Shown here: positions 5,059-9,366 of the stretch, in pieces
Layout of the letters: each line of letters begins with the position of its first letter
How positions within the stretch are numbered: the first letter of the stretch is position 1
Source: Bacillota bacterium
Lineage (GTDB): Bacteria > Bacillota > Clostridia > Christensenellales > Aristaeellaceae
Reading direction: 5' to 3'
DNA length: 9,366 bases
Assembly (NCBI GenBank): GCA_023391725.1
Contig: JAEWAH010000084.1
Location: forward strand, 1-9,366
Notes under the pieces: generated by a model
Seen by the model: only the letters and a program-made list of their open reading frames with translations
Database searches by the model: none
What the model was told of the DNA's origin: nothing
Translations under genes and position numbers: made by a program

Positions 5059-7494
5059 TTATCCAATAATCGCCTTCACCCTGAACGTCTTGCCGGTTTC
5101 CTTCGTGGCGGGGAGTGTGTTTCCCTTGACATCCTTGCCGTCGACGGTGAGGCTGATAGGCTTCTTCTCGCCGCCGCCGTAATTTTCCACCTCGAATTGA
5201 TAGGTGTTGCCGCGCCAGCGCCTTGTGAGGGTGAGCGCTTTAAGTTCGCCCGGCAGACAGGGGTCGATCATCAGCCCGTCATAGTCCGGCTTGACCCCAA
5301 GGATGGCCTGAGAAACGGAATAGAAGCTCCAGGCCGCGGTGCCGGTGAGCCAGCTGTTCTTGGCCTCGCCAAAACGGGGCGCATAGGGCCCGGCGATAGT
5401 CTGGGCGTATACGTATGGCTCGGTACGGTGGAGGGTTTGATCTTCCGTGTAGGCGGGGGAGGTGAGCCGGTAGGTTTCAAAAGCCCGGTCGCCATGGCCC
5501 AGCACCGATTCTGCGATGGTGATCCAGGGGTTGTTGTGGCAGAAGATGCTGCCGTTTTCTTTGTATCCCGGGGGATAGGAGCTGATCTCGCCAAGCTCCA
5601 GGTGGTAGACGGTATAGGGCGGCGTGTGCAGCGCGATGCCATGGCGGTTCATGAGCCGCGCGCGAACGGAATCCAGCGCCTTTTGCGCCAGGCCTTCTTT
5701 GACGCCGATGCCGCCCATCACGCAAAAGCCCTGGGGCTCGATAAAGATTTGTCCCTCGGGACAAGAGGCGCTGCCCACCTTGTTGCCGTAGGCGTCATAG
5801 GCGCGCAGGAACCAATCCCCATCCCAGCCGTGGGTGAGCACGGTCTTTTCCATCTTGGCTTTTTCAAGAAGAGCATCCTTTGCTTCATCATCCCAGTCAA
5901 AATGATGGCAAAGCGCCGCATAATCGTCCGCCACCGCCACAAACATCCCGGCGATGAATATGGATTCTGCTATGCCGCTTTCAAAATTCGCGGTCGTTTG
6001 AAAGCTCTCGCCCGGAGTCTTGGAAAAGCAGTTCAGGTTCATACAATCGTTCCAGTCCGCACGGCCAATGAGCGGCAGGCCGTGAGGGCCCAGGTGCGTG
6101 CTGGTAAAGCGGAAGGAGCGGCGCAGATGCTCCATCAGCGGCTGGGCAGTCTTTGCATCGTTGTCAAAGGGGACGGATTCGTGGAGGATGGTGTAGTCCC
6201 CGGTCTCCTTGATGTAGGCGGCCACGCCGAAGATCAGCCACAGGGGATCGTCGTTAAAGCCGCTGCCTACATCCATATTGCCACGTTTGGTGAGGGGCTG
6301 GTACTGATGGTAGGCGCTGCCGTCCTGAAATTGGGTGGAGGCGATATCGATGATTCGCTCACGGGCCCGGGCCGGAATCAGGTGCACAAAGCCCAGCAGA
6401 TCCTGGGTGGAATCCCGAAAGCCCATGCCCCGGCCGATGCCCGACTCAAAATAGGAAGCGGAGCGAGACATGTTGAAGGTGACCATGCACTGGTACTGGT
6501 TCCAGATGTTCACCATGCGGTCCAGCTTGTCGTTCTGGCTTTTTACCTGATAGTTGGAAAGCAAATCTGCCCAGTAGGCCTTCAACTCATCAAGAGCCGC
6601 CTCAAACTGGCTGTCGGTTTGGAATGCCTGCAAAAGCTTGTGGGCAGGGGCCTTGTTGATGACGCCGCGGGCAGAAAACTTCTCCTCATCGGGATTCTCG
6701 CAGTAGCCCAGTACGAATACGAAGGAGACTGTTTCGCCAGGCTGCAAGGCCCTGCGCAGGCAGTGGGAGCCGATGGGCGCCCAGCCTGAGGCTACGGAAT
6801 TCCGGGGCGTGTCGTTAAGCACTGCCTGGGGTGAGCCAAAGCCATTGTACAGGCCGATAAACGATTCCCGGTCGGTATCGAACCCAGCCACCGGGGCGTT
6901 CACCGCGTATACGGCGTAATGATTGCGCCGCTCCCGGTACTCCGTCTTGTGGTACAGGGCGCTGCCCTCTACTTCCACCTCGCCGGTGGAGAAATTGCGC
7001 TGGAAGTTGGTGGAATCATCCATGGCGTTCCAGAGGCAGAACTCCACAAAACTGTATAAACTCACCTGCTTTTCCTGGGCGGATGCGTTGGACAAAACAA
7101 CTTGCGTCACTTCCGCCGTGCGGCCACGGGGAACCAGCACCGTCTGGCGTGCCCTAAGGCCGTTCTTCTCGGCGGAAAAGACGGTATATCCCAGCCCATG
7201 GCGGCATTCGTAGTGATCCAGGGGCGTTTTTGATGGCATCCAGCCGGGATTCCAAACAGTATCTCCATCCTTAATGTAGAAATAATGGCCGCCCTCATCC
7301 GTGGCTACGTTGTTGTAACGGTACCGGGTCAGGCGCAAAAGGCGCGCGTCCTTATAAAAGCTGTATCCGCCGCTTAGGTTGGACAGCAGCGAAAAGAAGT
7401 CCTCGCTACCCAGGTAATTGATCCAGGGATAGGGCGTGTCTGGTCTGGTGATCACGTACTCTCTGCGGGCATCGTCAAAAAATCCATACGTCAT
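5059..7494 (-). CDS. cbpA: Cellobiose phosphorylase (GH94)
   Basis: An 811-residue cytoplasmic enzyme that phosphorolyses cellobiose to glucose and alpha-glucose-1-phosphate (EC 2.4.1.20), saving one ATP over hydrolysis. The length is that of clostridial cellobiose phosphorylases, and long stretches match what I remember of them from the first residues on: PYPWINYLG, RHGLGYT, FCLWNAMDDSTNFQRNFSTGEVE (153-175), the region around MSRSASYFESGIGRGMGFRDS (342-362), and GFNDDPLWL. The general acid is Asp483 in ADWNDCMN (479-486). Phosphate-site candidates are His653 in FCHNNPW and the TGT of NSWLTGTA (713-720). Substrate-side tyrosine and tryptophan residues, such as those in SYPPGYKE (639-646), are intact. 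There is no signal peptide. The start ATG 7494 has GGAGG 9 nt upstream (7504-7508 on the complement). A LacI-type operator candidate lies at 7519-7532. Related GH94 enzymes act on chitobiose or laminaribiose, but overall similarity favours cellobiose. Confidence 0.93.
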   Translation of the reverse strand: MTYGFFDDARREYVITRPDTPYPWINYLGSEDFFSLLSNLSGGYSFYKDARLLRLTRYRYNNVATDEGGHYFYIKDGDTVWNPGWMPSKTPLDHYECRHGLGYTVFSAEKNGLRARQTVLVPRGRTAEVTQVVLSNASAQEKQVSLYSFVEFCLWNAMDDSTNFQRNFSTGEVEVEGSALYHKTEYRERRNHYAVYAVNAPVAGFDTDRESFIGLYNGFGSPQAVLNDTPRNSVASGWAPIGSHCLRRALQPGETVSFVFVLGYCENPDEEKFSARGVINKAPAHKLLQAFQTDSQFEAALDELKAYWADLLSNYQVKSQNDKLDRMVNIWNQYQCMVTFNMSRSASYFESGIGRGMGFRDSTQDLLGFVHLIPARARERIIDIASTQFQDGSAYHQYQPLTKRGNMDVGSGFNDDPLWLIFGVAAYIKETGDYTILHESVPFDNDAKTAQPLMEHLRRSFRFTSTHLGPHGLPLIGRADWNDCMNLNCFSKTPGESFQTTANFESGIAESIFIAGMFVAVADDYAALCHHFDWDDEAKDALLEKAKMEKTVLTHGWDGDWFLRAYDAYGNKVGSASCPEGQIFIEPQGFCVMGGIGVKEGLAQKALDSVRARLMNRHGIALHTPPYTVYHLELGEISSYPPGYKENGSIFCHNNPWITIAESVLGHGDRAFETYRLTSPAYTEDQTLHRTEPYVYAQTIAGPYAPRFGEAKNSWLTGTAAWSFYSVSQAILGVKPDYDGLMIDPCLPGELKALTLTRRWRGNTYQFEVENYGGGEKKPISLTVDGKDVKGNTLPATKETGKTFRVKAIIG

Positions 7495-7518
7495 AGCGGG
7501 ACCCCTCCATACTTAAGC

Positions 7519-7532
7519 ATCGAAATCGATTT
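7519..7532. promoter_or_regulatory. Candidate LacI-type operator before the phosphorylase gene
   Basis: AAATCGATTT (7523-7532) is a perfect 10-bp palindrome with central CG, as in many LacI-family operators. It overlaps ATCGA-AA-TCGAT (7519-7530). It lies 25-38 bp upstream of the phosphorylase start, just before its ribosome binding site, which suits repression of a sugar gene. No clear -35/-10 pair was found beside it, and no LacI-type regulator is in the window. Confidence 0.4.
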
Positions 7533-7601
7533 AGTAAACGGCCAAACAAACCCCTGTCCAGCGCTTTAACGCCCGTACCCTATAGGAAAACCTATGAATC
7601 A

Positions 7602-7683
7602 CTTTGCCTGTATGGACATCATACCGCGAAAGCCGGGAAAAGGCAAGCACTAACCACGTCCGCCTAAAATTTTCGAAAGGCGG
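7602..7683 (+). promoter_or_regulatory. Possibly structured leader upstream of the micro-ORF
   Basis: TTGCCT (7604-7609) can pair with AGGCAA (7641-7646). Directly stacked inside is GTATG (7610-7614) with CATAC (7620-7624), leaving a 16-nt one-sided bulge that includes GCGAAAGC. A second hairpin, CCGCCT (7660-7665) with AGGCGG (7678-7683), ends 2 bp before the AAGGAG of the micro-ORF. I do not recognise a known riboswitch class here. The structure is a hand fold without covariation, so confidence is low. Confidence 0.25.
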
Positions 7684-7701
7684 TCAAGGAGAGGAGGGTC
7701 A

Positions 7702-7839
7702 ATGAAGTGCTTTTGTAAGGCCTCGCCGTTCTGCAAGGATTTTTACATTTATGCCGGACACTTTTGCCTAGATTGTCTGATAACGTACAGAATATGGAAG
7801 GCTGTTTGTTGTTTTTGCCTTCCCTTTTACTTATACTAA
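7702..7839 (+). CDS. Cysteine-rich micro-ORF (45 residues)
   Basis: ATG 7702 to TAA 7837-7839 encodes 45 residues with eight cysteines at 3, 5, 11, 22, 25, 36, 37 and 39. Motifs include KCFCK, HFCLDCL (a CxxC pair) and VCCFC. Purine-rich sequence AAGGAGAGGAGGG (7686-7698) lies directly upstream and offers two Shine-Dalgarno positions, at 10 nt and 4 nt. The last codons overlap the -35, spacer and -10 of the SDR gene promoter, and the inverted repeat 7796-7823 lies in its 3' part. It could be a small metal-binding protein, a leader peptide or a chance ORF. I know no homologue. Confidence 0.35.
   Translation: MKCFCKASPFCKDFYIYAGHFCLDCLITYRIWKAVCCFCLPFYLY
7796..7823 (+). repeat. Hairpin GGAAGGC/GCCTTCC before the SDR gene
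   Basis: GGAAGGC (7796-7802) and GCCTTCC (7817-7823) form a 7-bp stem with a T-rich 14-nt loop, followed by CTTTTACTT. It resembles a weak rho-independent terminator for anything transcribed through the micro-ORF, and it also overlaps the SDR promoter. Confidence 0.4.
7809..7837 (+). promoter_or_regulatory. Promoter of the SDR gene
   Basis: TTGTTT (-35, 7809-7814) and TATACT (-10, 7832-7837) are 17 bp apart and 44 bp upstream of the GTG start. The -10 lies in the inverted repeat TTACTT (7827-7832) with AAGTAA (7839-7844), which could be an operator. Confidence 0.62.
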
Positions 7840-7881
7840 AGTAAGGAAATAATTCACAATGCGGCTAAGGGGGGAGAACCT

Positions 7882-8940
7882 GTGGCCTCCAGAATATACT
7901 TGGTGACCGGCGCTTTCGGGCATGTGGGAAGTCAGATCGTCCAGCTCCTTTTAGGGGCGGGAGAAAGGGTACGTGCGCTTAAATTTCCCGGCGAGGACGA
8001 TTCCCTGCTTCAAGGAACGGATGCGGAAGTGTATATGGGGGATGTGCGGGACATCGATACCCTGCGCCCCCTCTTCCAGATACCTGAAGGTTTTAGGGCG
8101 CAGGTGATCCACGCAGCAGGGATCGTATCCATTGCCGCCCAGGTGGATGAAAATCTGCGCAGGGTGAATGTGGACGGCACGCGCAATGTGGTGGAACTGT
8201 GCCGGGAAACACATGTGCAGCGGCTTTTGTATATCAGCTCCGTCCATGCTCTCCCGGAAAAGCCCCGGGGCGAGGTCGTCCGGGAAATGGATGCTTTCGA
8301 TCCCGACTTGGTGACGGGGGCATATGCCAAAACAAAGGCCGAAGCCTCTCAAATTGTGCTGGACGCGGCCAAAGAGGGCTTGGACGCGCTGATTGTGCAC
8401 CCCAGCGGCATCATCGGCCCGGGGGACAACGGCAACAACCATTCCAATCAGGTCTTCAGGGATTTTCTCTATGGCCGGCTCCCAGCCATCGTCCGGGGCG
8501 GCTACGACTTTGTGGACGTGCGGGATGTTGCCCGCGGCTGTTTGCTGGCGCTGGAAAAGGGGCGCACGGGCAACGGTTATATCCTTTCCAACGCTCATTA
8601 TGACATCAGGCAGCTCATCGGCATGCTTCAAAAAATCACCGGGCAGAAGCGGCGGGTGGTGGCGCTTCCCTTATGGTTCGTATCCGCCTTTGCACCCTTG
8701 GCAGAAAACATCGACAGGCTCCGGCGGCAAAAGCCGCTGTTCACCCGCTATTCCCTGTACACCCTGAATACCAACGACTGCTTTTCTAATGAAAAGGCCC
8801 GCACAGAGTTGGGATATACCGTTACGCCCATGGAGGAGACCATGCGGGACATCGTGCTTTGGGAGCGCATGAAAAGCGGCCCGCCCAAGCAAAGGGAACC
8901 CAAGCGGAAAAGGGTCCCGGCACACGCAAAAGGGAGATAG
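7882..8940 (+). CDS. NAD(P)-dependent epimerase/dehydratase (extended SDR)
   Basis: A 352-residue Rossmann-fold oxidoreductase. It shows the dinucleotide-binding motif TGAFGHVG (9-16, GxxGxxG), the adenine-side GDVRD (53-57), HAAG (77-80) and the catalytic set Ser119/Ser120 in YISSVHAL, Tyr148 and Lys152 (YAKTK). VHPSGIIGPGDNG (172-184) is the substrate-loop signature of NAD-dependent epimerases and dihydroflavonol-reductase-like proteins, and DFVDVRDVARG (209-219) is also typical. The tail after about 332 is basic (KQREPKRKRVPAHAKGR) and unusual for the family. The start is GTG 7882, 5 nt after GGGGGGAG (7869-7876). No other start fits the ribosome binding site. It has its own promoter (7809-7837) and terminator (8986-9023), so it is probably monocistronic. 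The substrate could be a sugar nucleotide, a sterol-like compound or an aldehyde and cannot be fixed from sequence. Confidence 0.9.
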   Translation: MASRIYLVTGAFGHVGSQIVQLLLGAGERVRALKFPGEDDSLLQGTDAEVYMGDVRDIDTLRPLFQIPEGFRAQVIHAAGIVSIAAQVDENLRRVNVDGTRNVVELCRETHVQRLLYISSVHALPEKPRGEVVREMDAFDPDLVTGAYAKTKAEASQIVLDAAKEGLDALIVHPSGIIGPGDNGNNHSNQVFRDFLYGRLPAIVRGGYDFVDVRDVARGCLLALEKGRTGNGYILSNAHYDIRQLIGMLQKITGQKRRVVALPLWFVSAFAPLAENIDRLRRQKPLFTRYSLYTLNTNDCFSNEKARTELGYTVTPMEETMRDIVLWERMKSGPPKQREPKRKRVPAHAKGR

Positions 8941-8951
8941 GGAAGAAAAGA

Positions 8952-8972
8952 GGGAAGGCGACAAACCTTCCC
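8952..8972 (+). repeat. Small hairpin between SDR stop and terminator
   Basis: GGGAAGG (8952-8958) pairs with CCTTCCC (8966-8972) around a 7-nt loop. There is no T tract. It lies 11 bp past the SDR stop codon and upstream of the main terminator, and it may stabilise the mRNA 3' end. Confidence 0.4.
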
Positions 8973-8985
8973 GAAAAGAGATATG

Positions 8986-9023
8986 AAATCAGGCAGGAAG
9001 TTCATACTTCCTGCCTGATTTTT
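8986..9023 (+). terminator. Terminator of the SDR gene
   Basis: A 15-bp perfect stem, AAATCAGGCAGGAAG (8986-9000) with CTTCCTGCCTGATTT (9007-9021), has a 6-nt loop and ends in TTTTT (9019-9023). It is the strongest terminator in the window, 45 bp after the SDR stop. Confidence 0.95.
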
Positions 9024-9090
9024 GATTTAGCGGCCTATCAAGAAAGCGATGATTTTGCGGCGGGTTCCATAGGGCGATGTGGGCATTGCC

Positions 9091-9366
9091 CCCTGCGATC
9101 AACCACCCCGGCGCCGCAGCGCCACCCTTCCACGGGAGGGGAATTGGAAGGGTTCACATAGCCGTACGAGTACGCGCCGTCCCTCCCCGGGTCCAGGGCC
9201 CGAAGGCCCTGGTCGCTTTAAGGGGGATATGGGGAGTGAAGGGGGTGAGTGAGCTGAGCGCCGCCTGTGGCGGATAAAGCGAAGTGAACGAATCAACCGA
9301 AACGAGCAATGCGAGCGTTAGCGATGCAGTGCGACGATTGAGGTTGCGGATAGCTAACCCGGAGGG
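9091..9366. repeat. Hairpin-rich gene-less element, truncated by the window end
   Basis: No plausible gene lies between the SDR terminator and the window end. From about 9091 the sequence is built of palindromes: GGCGC-CGCA-GCGCC (9110-9123), ACCCTTCC with GGAAGGGT around a G-rich loop (9124-9154), CGTAC/GTACG near 9164-9175, CCAGGGCC-CGAA-GGCCCTGG (9193-9212), CCGCC-TGT-GGCGG near 9262-9274, and GCAATGC with GCAGTGC near 9307-9336. The style is that of dispersed intergenic repeat elements in gut Bacillota, where short spurious ORFs are common. A structured non-coding RNA is the alternative. Strand and right end are unknown. Confidence 0.45.

Noticed and set aside
5002..6789. 595-codon open frame on the plus strand
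   Set aside because: It lies entirely antisense to the GH94 phosphorylase, whose family match is unmistakable. The open frame is a by-product of GC-rich codon usage, and its translation shows no family pattern.
7602..7683. A cyclic-di-GMP or glycine riboswitch upstream of the SDR gene
   Set aside because: Fragments such as AAAGGCAAGC and GCGAAAGCC recall those classes, but the order and conserved core do not fit, so no class is assigned.
7951..8631. 226-codon open frame on the minus strand
   Set aside because: It is antisense to the SDR gene, which has promoter, ribosome binding site, motifs and terminator.
9077..9296. Short overlapping frames on both strands at the right end
   Set aside because: They consist of translated palindromes in the repeat-rich element, and no ribosome binding site or conserved pattern is visible.

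Overview
The window looks like a chromosomal segment of a Gram-positive Bacillota, most likely an anaerobic Clostridia-type carbohydrate fermenter. The reasons are AGGAGG-type ribosome binding sites, tRNA genes with encoded CCA ends, T-tract terminators, and a glycoside phosphorylase very close to clostridial cellobiose phosphorylases as I remember them. Most of the window is fairly GC-rich. The stretch from about 310 to 1480 is visibly AT-richer.

Layout: (1) 2-273, three tRNA genes in a row (His-GTG, Gln-TTG, Lys-TTT) ending in a strong terminator. (2) 318-1480, an AT-richer pocket with two plus-strand genes: a CPCC-type cysteine-rich protein and a WapI-immunity-like protein. It is followed by a decayed copy of the 3' half of tRNA-Lys together with its terminator (1484-1562). 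This resembles a small tRNA-targeted island or its remnant, without a visible integrase. (3) 1594-2940, two minus-strand genes of unknown role: a two-pass membrane protein and a small winged-helix-like protein. (4) 3034-4782, a minus-strand unit with its own good promoter: a family 2 glycosyltransferase followed after 9 bp by an EamA/DMT permease. (5) 5059-7494, minus strand, a GH94 cellobiose phosphorylase. (6) 7495-7881, an intergenic region with a candidate operator, a possibly structured leader and a cysteine-rich micro-ORF. (7) 7882-8940, plus strand, an extended-SDR NAD(P)-dependent epimerase/dehydratase-like protein with promoter and terminator. (8) 9091-9366, a gene-less, hairpin-rich element that runs off the window.

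The phosphorylase would convert imported cellobiose and phosphate to glucose and glucose-1-phosphate in the cytoplasm. The glycosyltransferase and the SDR protein are compatible with surface polysaccharide or sugar-nucleotide metabolism, but nothing here ties them into one pathway. No convincing new multi-gene system is visible. The most interesting items are the tRNA-Lys-bounded pocket with orphan immunity-like genes, the cysteine-rich micro-ORF with its structured upstream region, and the terminal palindromic element.
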